This document shows positions 1-5,992 of a stretch of 6,577 bases of DNA, piece after piece (the first letter of the stretch is position 1; each line of letters opens with the position of its first letter). Location: the NCBI GenBank assembly GCA_964480445.1, contig CAYZPB010000050.1, forward strand, positions 1 through 6,577, written 5' to 3'. The stretch comes from CAYZPB01 sp964480445. Lineage in GTDB: Bacteria; Bacillota; Bacilli; Tepidibacillales; Tepidibacillaceae. The notes below the pieces were generated by a model that did not search any database, was not told the DNA's origin, and was given only the letters and a program-made list of their open reading frames with translations. A program made the translations under genes and the position numbers.

Positions 1-1804
1 TCACGTGATTTTCTTGCATCAGCAGCGCTGTCAGCATTCGCTCTAACTTCCATTGTTTTGATTTGATCCGCCCATTCTAACAACTCCAAGAACTCATCCG
101 ATAGGTCAGGATCAATCAGCTTAACTTCACCTTGCACGACCTCACCTGTGCCACCATCCAAAGAAATTATATCCCCTTGTTTCAAGACCAGCCCATTAGC
201 AAAAACAACTTCAGCAGCTGGCACATCAATTTTGATGGATTCACATCCAGTAATACAAGGTTTGCCCATCCCACGTGCAACCACAGCTGCATGGCTAGTC
301 ATACCGCCACGACTTGTAAGAATTCCTTGCGCACCAATCATTCCATGAAGATCCTCTGGCGTTGTCTCTGCACGCACCAAAATCACTTTATCACCGAGAA
401 CGCTTAGACGTTCTGATTCATCAGCAGTAAAAACAATCTTACCGGTCGCTGCCCCAGGGGATGCGGGGAGACCTTTTGCAATAACCTCTAGCTCTACAGA
501 AGTGTCAATTTGACGATGTAGTAATTTATCAAGGTGTTCTGGTTGAATTCGCATAATTGCTGTCTCTTTATCAATTACACCCTCGTTAACAAGTGAAAAT
601 GCAATTTTAACAGCTGCCTGTGCTGTTCTTTTACCATTACGTGTCTGTAATATATATAGCTTGCCTCGTTCAATCGTAAATTCGATGTCTTGCATATCCT
701 TGTAGTGATTTTCAAGTTGCTTGGTTATATCTACAAACTGTTGGAAAACAGCTGGATTAACTTCTTTAAGTGTTGTAATCAATTCAGGTGTACGAGTACC
801 AGCAACGACATCTTCTCCTTGCGCATTCATCAGGTACTCACCATAGAGAGTTGCCTCTCCAGTTGAAGGATTGCGAGAAAAAGCAACACCAGTTCCTGAA
901 TCCTCACCCAGATTACCAAAGACCATCGATTGAATATTTACTGCAGTTCCTAAATGATCAGGAATGCGGTTAATTCTTCGATAAATAATCGCTCTTTGAT
1001 TATTCCAGGAATTAAAAACTGCCTCAATTGATAGCAATAGTTGTTCCTTTGGATCTTGCGGGAATGCAGTCTTAGTTTTCTGGGCAACAAGATTTTTAAA
1101 AGCCTGGACAACCTCTTTCCAATCATCAGCCGTTAAATCATTATCAAGTTCAACACCCTTTTCTGCCTTAATGCGATCAATCTCAGTCTCAAATAAATAA
1201 CCCTCCAACTCCAATACTACATTACTAAACATTTGGATAAATCGGCGATAGCTATCGTAAGCGAAACGTGGACTGCCACTTAAANNNNNNNNNNNNNNNN
1301 NNNNNNNNNNNNNNNNNNNNNNNNNNNNNNNNNNNNNNNNNNNNNNNNNNNNNNNNNNNNNNNNNNNNNNNNNNNNNNNNNNNNCATTTGGATAAATCGG
1401 CGATAGCTATCGTAAGCGAAACGTGGACTGCCACTTAAAGCACTCAGCACTTCTACCGTCTGATCATTTAATCCAAGGTTCAAAACAGTATCCATCATTC
1501 CCGGCATTGAAAAAACGGCGCCAGATCGTACTGAAACAAGCAATGGATTTTCCAAGTCCCCTAACTTTTTGCCCGTTTCTTGCTCAAGCGTTTCAAACGC
1601 GGCATTAATCTGCTCTACAATTTCATCAGAAATAACACGGCCCTTTTCGTAGTAGTCGTTACATGCTTTTGTGGAGATAGTAAATCCTGGTGGAACTGGT
1701 AAACCAATTTGTGTCATCTCAGCTAGGTTAGCCCCTTTCCCACCTAATAAATCTTTCATCTCCTTGCTGCCTTCGTTAAACAAAAACACATACTTATTAC
1801 TCAC
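1..1804 (-). CDS. ppdK: Pyruvate, phosphate dikinase, N-terminal and central domains (3' end outside window; interrupted by assembly gap)
   Basis: PPDK interconverts ATP + phosphate + pyruvate and AMP + PPi + phosphoenolpyruvate in the cytoplasm. The N-terminus shows the ATP-grasp nucleotide-binding domain: GGKGANLAEM (Lys23), LLVSVRSGA (Arg93), MPGMMDTVLNLGLND and RFAYDSYRRFIQM. After the gap come FSNVVLE, GTGVAFSRNPSTGE, LQTRNGKRTA and then the phosphohistidine domain motif SRGGMTSHAAVVARGMGKP. The catalytic His codon is at 293-291 and the regulatory Thr codon at 299-297. The raw frame is broken because 100 N and a duplicated 55 bp lie inside the gene. Deleting those 155 bp restores one frame, places Thr and His at residues 451 and 453, and leaves about 549 of the usual roughly 880 residues in the window. 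The PEP/pyruvate barrel is off the edge. I prefer the GTG at 1804 (MSNKYV, 6 nt after GGGGAG) over the adjacent TTG at 1807. The start overlaps the ppsR stop by 8 nt, suggesting translational coupling. Confidence 0.95.
1230..1284. repeat. 55-bp direct repeat, copy 1, at left edge of assembly gap
   Basis: This 55-bp segment, beginning catttggata and ending ccacttaaa, is identical base for base to 1385-1439 and ends exactly where the Ns begin. It encodes the PPDK segment around FAYDSYRRFIQM, which occurs once in the family. The two copies are best read as the shared end of two adjacent contigs rather than a biological duplication. Confidence 0.97.
1285..1384. other. Assembly gap of exactly 100 N
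   Basis: There are one hundred consecutive unknown bases. A round 100 is the usual placeholder for a gap of unknown size. Flanking identical 55-bp ends, and the fact that homology to PPDK is continuous once one copy and the Ns are removed (RFIQM followed directly by FSNVVLE), indicate that no real sequence is missing here. Confidence 0.98.
1385..1439. repeat. 55-bp direct repeat, copy 2, at right edge of assembly gap
   Basis: This is an exact copy of 1230-1284, starting immediately after the last N. On the minus strand this copy is in frame with the ppdK start and encodes the SGSPRFAYDSYRRFIQM region. Copy 1 is in frame with the downstream part of the gene. A 55-bp exact terminal overlap matches the contig overlap left by a de Bruijn assembler run at k = 55. 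Confidence 0.97.
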
Positions 1805-2633
1805 CAATATCTCCCCTTTTTCGAATAATATCTATGATTATACTTGCAATCTCTTCAATTGCCCTATTAGAAACATCAATTATAGGGCAACCAATGCGTT
1901 TCATAATTCCTTCAGCATATTCAATCTCTTCAAGTATGCGCTCCAAGCTAGCGTAATTCGGCTGTGTCGTTAGACCTAAAGATTTAAGTCGCTCTTCCCG
2001 TATCACAAACAACTTTTCTGGATTAATCGTCAGACCTATAATCTTGCGGTTAGAAATCTCAAAAAGTGCTTGAGGTGGCCAAACCTCAGGTACTAGTGGT
2101 ATGTTTGCTGTTTTAAACCGCTGATTAGCTAGGTACATCGACAACGGAGTTTTAGACGTTCGCGAAACTCCTATTAAGACAATGTCTGCATCATATATCC
2201 CGCGCGGGTCTTTACCATCATCATATTTCACAGCAAATTCGATTGCAGCAATCTTTTTAAAATATTCTTCATCCAGCTTGCGGACAAGACCTGGTTCCTG
2301 CCTTGCTGGTTTTTTATATAAATCCTCAAAAGCATTTATCATTGGACCCATAATATCGACAACAGGAATATTCTCTACTGTTGCTCTTGCAATTAAATAG
2401 TTCTTTAGTTCATCAACCACCATGGTAAGGACTAACACTACATTTAAGCCTTTCACTAGCTCCATTATTTCCTCAATCATTTCATAATCATCAACATAAG
2501 AGACACGACGAATATCTGCAAAAGCGCCATTAAATTGGCTGATTGCGGCACGAACCACAAATTCAGCAGTATCGCCGATAGAATCCGAAACAATATAGAT
2601 TATTGGTCGTTCATCTTCGATAAAAATCAGCAA
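1797..2633 (-). CDS. ppsR: Pyruvate, phosphate dikinase regulatory protein (bifunctional Ser/Thr kinase and phosphorylase, DUF299 family)
   Basis: Proteins of this family (YqfL in Bacillus) inactivate PPDK by ADP-dependent phosphorylation of the active-site threonine and reactivate it by phosphate-dependent removal, releasing PPi. The 278-residue product has the family's N-terminal IIYIVSDSIGDTAEFVVRAA (residues 11-30), a conserved EFAVKYDDGKDPRG (132-145), the P-loop GVSRTSKTPLS (155-165), VPEVWPP (181-187), ERLKSLGL (214-221) and a C-terminal IDVSNRAIEEIA. Length fits the family (about 270). Its presumed target ppdK follows with an 8-nt overlap. That supports PPDK rather than PEP synthase as the substrate; both substrate classes exist in this family. 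The start is uncertain: no in-frame ATG or GTG lies between an upstream TGA and the conserved IIYIVSD. TTG at 2633 is used here, but it sits only 2 nt after AAGGAGG; CTG (2630) or ATT (2627) are alternatives a few residues downstream. Confidence 0.94.
   Translation of the reverse strand: MLIFIEDERPIIYIVSDSIGDTAEFVVRAAISQFNGAFADIRRVSYVDDYEMIEEIMELVKGLNVVLVLTMVVDELKNYLIARATVENIPVVDIMGPMINAFEDLYKKPARQEPGLVRKLDEEYFKKIAAIEFAVKYDDGKDPRGIYDADIVLIGVSRTSKTPLSMYLANQRFKTANIPLVPEVWPPQALFEISNRKIIGLTINPEKLFVIREERLKSLGLTTQPNYASLERILEEIEYAEGIMKRIGCPIIDVSNRAIEEIASIIIDIIRKRGDIGE
1802..1820 (-). promoter_or_regulatory. ppdK ribosome binding site inside the end of ppsR
   Basis: A purine-rich AAAAGGGGAG at 1820-1811 precedes two adjacent candidate start codons, TTG (1807-1805) and GTG (1804-1802). 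The gap after GGGGAG is 3 nt to TTG and 6 nt to GTG, so GTG is the better-placed start. It also gives MSNKYV, close to the usual family N-terminus. The site lies within the last codons of ppsR. Confidence 0.7.
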
Positions 2634-2642
2634 CGCCTCCTT
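2634..2642 (-). promoter_or_regulatory. Strong ppsR Shine-Dalgarno with ambiguous start codon
   Basis: AAGGAGG at 2642-2636 is a near-perfect Shine-Dalgarno sequence followed by CG and then TTG CTG ATT. The gaps are 2 nt to TTG, 5 nt to CTG and 8 nt to ATT, all in frame. The normal rule set picks TTG, while normal spacing favours one of the later codons. Confidence 0.75.
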
Positions 2643-2689
2643 CTCTCTTACAATCGATAGTATATTTACTCAAATATCGTTTAAATAAT

Positions 2690-4762
2690 CTAGTCAAATA
2701 CCAGTTTTCGAAAATCAGCGTAACTAAGCAATGAATCAGAGATTGCCCTTAACAATCCTAGGCGCTGTTCACGCACTAGTGGGTCATCTACCATCACCAT
2801 TATTTTATCAAAGTAATTATCGATTGGCGCACACATTTTCTTTAGTTCTGCAAAAACCAAGGCTTGGTCACTAGTCTGCTCGCTAACAGCAAGTAACTGC
2901 CAATAAGCCTGGTACAGCTCTTGCTCCTCTAACTCTAAATTAGAGTCAATAATTAATCTTGTGCGTTCTGCTTTTGACGCAATATTAATGACTCTAGTTA
3001 AGGAGTCGACCAGCTGCTTAAAGTCCACTTTAGCCTTCTCCAAGGTTAATAGCTCTGCTCGTTCGATAATTAGGTTAACATCATAAGATTCTACAGAGAT
3101 AAGCGCATCAATTATATCGTAACTAATTCCTTTGTCCTGTAAGAGACGTTTAATTCTAAGCTGAAAAAATTTACTCAGCTCGTCAATTAAACCTTGTCTT
3201 TCTTTAAATAAAAGCCCTGCCTCTTCATAGCAATCGATTGCATATGTGAAAAGCTGGTCCAGTAATAAGTTAGACTGTTCCTTTTGAATAATTTGTACAA
3301 TTCCAGTTGCCGCTCGACGTAAACCCAGTGGATCTTGCGATCCGGTAGGAGCTTTGTCGACAATAAACGCACCCACAATACTGTCTAGTTTATCAGCAAT
3401 GCTGATTATTTGCCCCGCCAAACTTGTCGGCAAATGATCACCGCTAAAACGTGGTAGGTAATGCTCATTTATCGCTGTAGCAATAACAGCTGGTTCTCCT
3501 TGTTTAAGTGCATAAATCTCACCCATATGACCTTGTAGCTCAGGAAACTCATTAACCATATTCGTTACAAGATCGAATTTAGATATTTCTGCGGCACGCT
3601 GACAAAAAGCAAGTTCAGCAGCTGAAACACTTAATTGCTCAGCAATTAGCGTAGTTAACGAACCCAAACGCCTAGATTTGTCCGCAACCGTTCCTAATTT
3701 ATTTTGAAAGATTAGCTGTGATAGTTTCTTAAGTTGTTCAGCAATCGTTATTTTCTGATCCTCTAGATAAAAGAAACGCGCGTCAGCTAAACGTGAACTA
3801 ATTACCTTTTCATTACCCCTTGCAACAAGTTCTAGTGAGTTATCGTCGCCATTTCTTACCGCTACAAAATACGGCAGCAGCTGACCTGACATATTCTCGA
3901 CCGGAAAGTAGCGCTGATGTACCTTCATCGTTGTAACTAAGACAATAGCTGGTAACTCCAGATACTCCTCAGCATAATTGCCAACAAAAACTGTCGGATA
4001 CTCAACCAGATTAATTACTTCATTTAATAACTTTTCATCGATTGGAACCTTCCAACCATGTTCTTGCTCCAACTGCTCAATCTGCGTAACAATCATTGCT
4101 GCTCTTTTATTCGACTCAACAATTACATATTCTTTAGCAAGTAATTCTGAATATTGTTTTGGTTCAGCTATTTTGACCGGTCCACCTAGAAATCGATGGC
4201 CGTAGCTAATATTGCCTGATTTAATTCCAGTAAGTTCAAAAGGTAGAACTTTATCACCATAAATCGCTACCAACCAGTGAATTGGTCGGAGATAGCTTAT
4301 CTCATTAGTACCCCAACGCATATTTTGTGGGAAATTCATACCACTTACCAGCTCAGACAGTGCTGGTGGCAATAGCTCCTCGATTCCTTGCCCAACTATC
4401 TCCTTGCGTAGAAATATATAGTCGACCCCATTTACACTCTTTTCATATAAATCGTTGATAGAGCCGTTTTGACCACGAACAAAACCTTCAGCAGCAGGAC
4501 TCCAACTACCATCCTCATTTTTTGAAATTGCCAGCGACGGGCCGCGTCTTACCTCGACGCGATCCTCCTGACGTATCGCAACAGCTCTTACCATAACGGC
4601 CAAGCGCCGAGGTGTTGAATAGCTAGTAATTTGCTCATAAGAAATCGCTGCTTCCTCGAGCCAATCTACTAACCTATCAGCTAGTTGTTGGCTTGCATCA
4701 TCTATGTACCTTGCCGGCATCTCCTCAAGGCCAATCTCAATCAATAAATCCTGATACTCCAC
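2690..4762 (-). CDS. glyS: Glycine--tRNA ligase, beta subunit
   Basis: This is the beta subunit of the heterotetrameric bacterial glycyl-tRNA synthetase. It recognises tRNA-Gly while the alpha subunit carries the aminoacylation core. The 690-residue length is typical. The N-terminus LLIEIGLEEMPARYI (residues 6-20) is the family signature, followed by STPRRLAV (49-56), MRWGTNEISYLRPIHWLVA (148-166), SYGHRFLG (186-193), NLVEYPTVFVGNY (251-263), MKVHQRYFPV (279-288) and RLADARFFYLED (324-335). Then come VNEFPELQGHMGEIYA (403-418), the helical ISIADKLDSIVGAF (453-466) and DPLGLRRAATGI (477-488). The last 110 residues or so fit the DALR-like anticodon-binding domain. The start is GTG at 4762, preceded by GGGAGGAG about 9-11 nt upstream. 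It lies 56 nt after glyQ and 56 nt before ppsR, with no terminator seen on either side. No truncation or frameshift is visible. Confidence 0.97.
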   Translation of the reverse strand: MEYQDLLIEIGLEEMPARYIDDASQQLADRLVDWLEEAAISYEQITSYSTPRRLAVMVRAVAIRQEDRVEVRRGPSLAISKNEDGSWSPAAEGFVRGQNGSINDLYEKSVNGVDYIFLRKEIVGQGIEELLPPALSELVSGMNFPQNMRWGTNEISYLRPIHWLVAIYGDKVLPFELTGIKSGNISYGHRFLGGPVKIAEPKQYSELLAKEYVIVESNKRAAMIVTQIEQLEQEHGWKVPIDEKLLNEVINLVEYPTVFVGNYAEEYLELPAIVLVTTMKVHQRYFPVENMSGQLLPYFVAVRNGDDNSLELVARGNEKVISSRLADARFFYLEDQKITIAEQLKKLSQLIFQNKLGTVADKSRRLGSLTTLIAEQLSVSAAELAFCQRAAEISKFDLVTNMVNEFPELQGHMGEIYALKQGEPAVIATAINEHYLPRFSGDHLPTSLAGQIISIADKLDSIVGAFIVDKAPTGSQDPLGLRRAATGIVQIIQKEQSNLLLDQLFTYAIDCYEEAGLLFKERQGLIDELSKFFQLRIKRLLQDKGISYDIIDALISVESYDVNLIIERAELLTLEKAKVDFKQLVDSLTRVINIASKAERTRLIIDSNLELEEQELYQAYWQLLAVSEQTSDQALVFAELKKMCAPIDNYFDKIMVMVDDPLVREQRLGLLRAISDSLLSYADFRKLVFD

Positions 4763-4771
4763 TTAACAGCT

Positions 4772-4779
4772 CTCCTCCC
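4772..4779 (-). promoter_or_regulatory. glyS Shine-Dalgarno for a GTG start
   Basis: GGGAGGAG at 4779-4772 lies in the 56-nt glyQ-glyS spacer, 9 nt before the GTG at 4762-4760. It supports that GTG as the start, which gives the expected family N-terminus (MEYQDLLIEIG). Confidence 0.75.
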
Positions 4780-4818
4780 AAAAAAATCTGCTCTCTAAAC
4801 TCAATTCACACGGCTAGC

Positions 4819-5688
4819 TTACTTCTTCAACAGCGGAAAACCAAGCTGTTCCCGCTCCTCGTAATAGAGCTGAGCACAAGCGCGAGCTAAATTACGGACG
4901 CGCCCAATGTAATTAGCACGCTCAGTCACACTTATTGCGCCAAGCGCATCAATTTGATTGAAAACGTGCGAACATTTCAGTATGTAATCATAAGCAGGAT
5001 AAACAAGTCTTTTCTCAATAATTCGCGCTGCTTCTTTTTCATAAATATTAAAAAGTTCTAACAGCATCTTCGCATCAGCAACTTCGAAGCTATACTTCGA
5101 GTATTCATATTCCTGCTGCTTAAAAATATCAGCATAACTATAACCGCGTACCCACTCTAAATCGAACACATCATCTTTCCCCTGAACATAAGATGCTAAA
5201 CGCTCAATACCATAGGTAAGTTCGACTGAAATTGGGTCGCAATCTAGACCGCCAATCTGTTGAAAATAAGTAAATTGAGTGATTTCCATACCATCAAGCC
5301 AGACCTCCCAGCCAAGCCCCCAAGCACCAAAGGTAGGGTTCTCCCAATTATCCTCAACGAATCGAATATCATGCCTTAAAGGGTCAATTCCAAGCTCGAC
5401 AAGGCTATCTAGGTACAACTCCTGGATATTTCCCGGCGACGGTTTAATAAGCACTTGAAATTGATGATGTTGGTAGAGACGATTTGGGTTTTCACCATAA
5501 CGACCATCAGCTGGTCGGCGTGACGGTTCGACATAGGCAACACTCCACGGCTCTGGACCAATCGCCCGTAGTAAAGTTAACGGGTTCATTGTTCCTGCGC
5601 CCTTCTCAACATCATAAGGTTGCCCGATAATACACCCTAACTCTGACCAATATTTCTGTAACCTTAAAATCATTTCCTGCAAATTCAC
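4819..5688 (-). CDS. glyQ: Glycine--tRNA ligase, alpha subunit
   Basis: This is the catalytic class II subunit of the alpha2beta2 glycyl-tRNA synthetase; it activates glycine with ATP and charges tRNA-Gly in the cytoplasm. The 289-residue product shows the highly conserved DVEKGAGTMNPLT (residues 26-38), EPSRRPADGRYGENPNR (54-70), LYQHHQFQVLIKPSP (71-85), DIRFVEDNWENPTFGAWGLGWEVW (107-130), LDGMEITQFTYFQQIGG (131-147), LTYGIERLASY (157-167, the motif 3 region) and AYDYILKCSHVFN (232-244). The GTG at 5688 is chosen because it gives MNLQEMILRLQK, the usual family start, and lies 8 nt after GGAGG. An ATG six bases upstream (5694) would be only 2 nt from the GGAGG. The reading frame stays open further upstream to 5808, but that extension is the T-box RNA, not protein. 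First gene of the T-box operon, followed by glyS. Confidence 0.97.
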   Translation of the reverse strand: MNLQEMILRLQKYWSELGCIIGQPYDVEKGAGTMNPLTLLRAIGPEPWSVAYVEPSRRPADGRYGENPNRLYQHHQFQVLIKPSPGNIQELYLDSLVELGIDPLRHDIRFVEDNWENPTFGAWGLGWEVWLDGMEITQFTYFQQIGGLDCDPISVELTYGIERLASYVQGKDDVFDLEWVRGYSYADIFKQQEYEYSKYSFEVADAKMLLELFNIYEKEAARIIEKRLVYPAYDYILKCSHVFNQIDALGAISVTERANYIGRVRNLARACAQLYYEEREQLGFPLLKK

Positions 5689-5707
5689 GAACATCGCCTC
5701 CGCCTTT
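5686..5707 (-). promoter_or_regulatory. glyQ ribosome binding site that decides between ATG and GTG starts
   Basis: GGAGG at 5701-5697 is followed by CG, then ATG (5694-5692), TTC and GTG (5688-5686). Spacing is 2 nt to ATG and 8 nt to GTG. Together with the family N-terminus this favours GTG. A weaker AAAGG at 5707-5703 could serve the ATG with 8 nt spacing, so a two-residue longer product (MFVNLQ) is not excluded. Confidence 0.7.
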
Positions 5708-5719
5708 GATTCTAGAAAC

Positions 5720-5771
5720 AAAAAAGTCCCCACATCTCTATACCCCAAAAATAGTATAGGGACGAGACGAC
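5720..5771 (-). terminator. Intrinsic terminator of the glycine T-box leader
   Basis: The left arm (5771-5754) and right arm (5743-5726) can form an 18-position stem with three mismatches and two wobble pairs, closed by a 10-nt loop. The stem is followed by six T residues at 5725-5720. The left arm contains CCCTA (5761-5757), which the antiterminator also needs, so the two structures exclude each other. It lies 31 nt before the glyQ start, as expected for transcription attenuation. Confidence 0.9.
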
Positions 5772-5789
5772 TCCCGCGGTTCCACCCTA
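5757..5789 (-). promoter_or_regulatory. T-box antiterminator
   Basis: TAGGG (5789-5785) pairs with CCCTA (5761-5757), enclosing the conserved TGGAACCGCGGG segment. Its UGGA bulge at 5784-5781 is the site that captures the free acceptor end of uncharged tRNA-Gly (UCCA with a U discriminator). The right arm overlaps the terminator's left arm. Confidence 0.92.
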
Positions 5790-5941
5790 ATTGATTGTCA
5801 AGCGACAATCCAACTTATTTATACGACTCCAGAGTGCCTTTCACTAGGCTATTTGCGGGCTCTCACAAGTTCCCTACTCGCTTAGATAATAGTTTGCTAG
5901 CTACTTTCCTCTTTCATTGTCAAATCTATTTAATTATCTAA

Positions 5942-5971
5942 ATTATATCCTACTGCGAAGCGATTATGCAA
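5942..5971 (-). promoter_or_regulatory. Probable sigma-A promoter of the glyQS operon
   Basis: A perfect -10 box TATAAT lies at 5947-5942. The best -35 candidate is TTGCAT at 5971-5966 with an 18-nt spacer, matching TTGACA only in its first three bases. Transcription would start near 5935, about a dozen bases before stem I of the T-box, which is the right geometry. The weak -35 lowers confidence; read-through from recO is also possible, as I see no terminator after recO. Confidence 0.65.
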
Positions 5972-5992
5972 CCAAACAAATCAACAAAATTT

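Larger units (their letters stand above)
5720..5923 (-). promoter_or_regulatory. Glycine-specific T-box riboswitch leader
   Basis: T-box RNAs bind a specific tRNA and stop transcription unless that tRNA is uncharged. The base of stem I can form from GAC (5921-5919) with GTC (5827-5825) and AGAG (5912-5909) with CTCT (5834-5831). The stem I internal loop has AGTA (5905-5902) opposite GAA (5842-5840), the usual S-turn elements. GGC at 5838-5836, followed by A, is the specifier and is a glycine codon read by the GCC anticodon. The distal stem I segment GTAGGGAACTTGTGAGAGCC is of the conserved type. Stem III is a hairpin, GATTGTC (5810-5804) with GACAATC (5799-5793). The T-box core AGGGTGGAACCGCGGG starts at 5788, with UGGA (5784-5781) able to pair with a tRNA UCCA end. 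Control of glyQS is expected; ppsR-ppdK may follow. Confidence 0.96.

Noticed and set aside
132..407. Plus-strand open frames (132-407, 148-348, 788-973, 1671-1973, 2182-2400, 3978-4205, 4693-4890, 6051-6458)
   Set aside because: All lie antisense to well-conserved minus-strand genes, have no recognisable domains, and show compositions typical of antisense shadows.
1230..1439. A true tandem duplication or small mobile insertion inside ppdK
   Set aside because: The repeats end exactly at the N run, are identical over 55 bp, and would break the frame of a conserved gene. No inverted repeats or transposase fragment are present; an assembly artefact explains everything.
2659..2697. TTGACT (2697-2692) plus TATACT (2664-2659) as a promoter for ppsR-ppdK
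   Set aside because: The spacer is 27 nt, far too long for sigma-A, and no good -35 lies 16-18 nt before TATACT. A weak promoter cannot be excluded, but the sequence does not support one.
3187..3378. A 63-residue minus-strand frame inside glyS
   Set aside because: It is in an alternative frame wholly inside the intact, strongly conserved glyS coding sequence, with no family resemblance.
5793..5810. Perfect 7-bp inverted repeat as an operator or insertion-sequence end
   Set aside because: Its place between stem I and the T-box core identifies it as stem III of the riboswitch.
5895..5923. TTGACA at 5923-5918 as a -35 box of a second promoter
   Set aside because: There is no -10-like hexamer at 16-18 nt downstream (CTAGCA there), and the bases form the foot of T-box stem I. 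The promoter with TATAAT at 5947-5942 lies just upstream in the right position.
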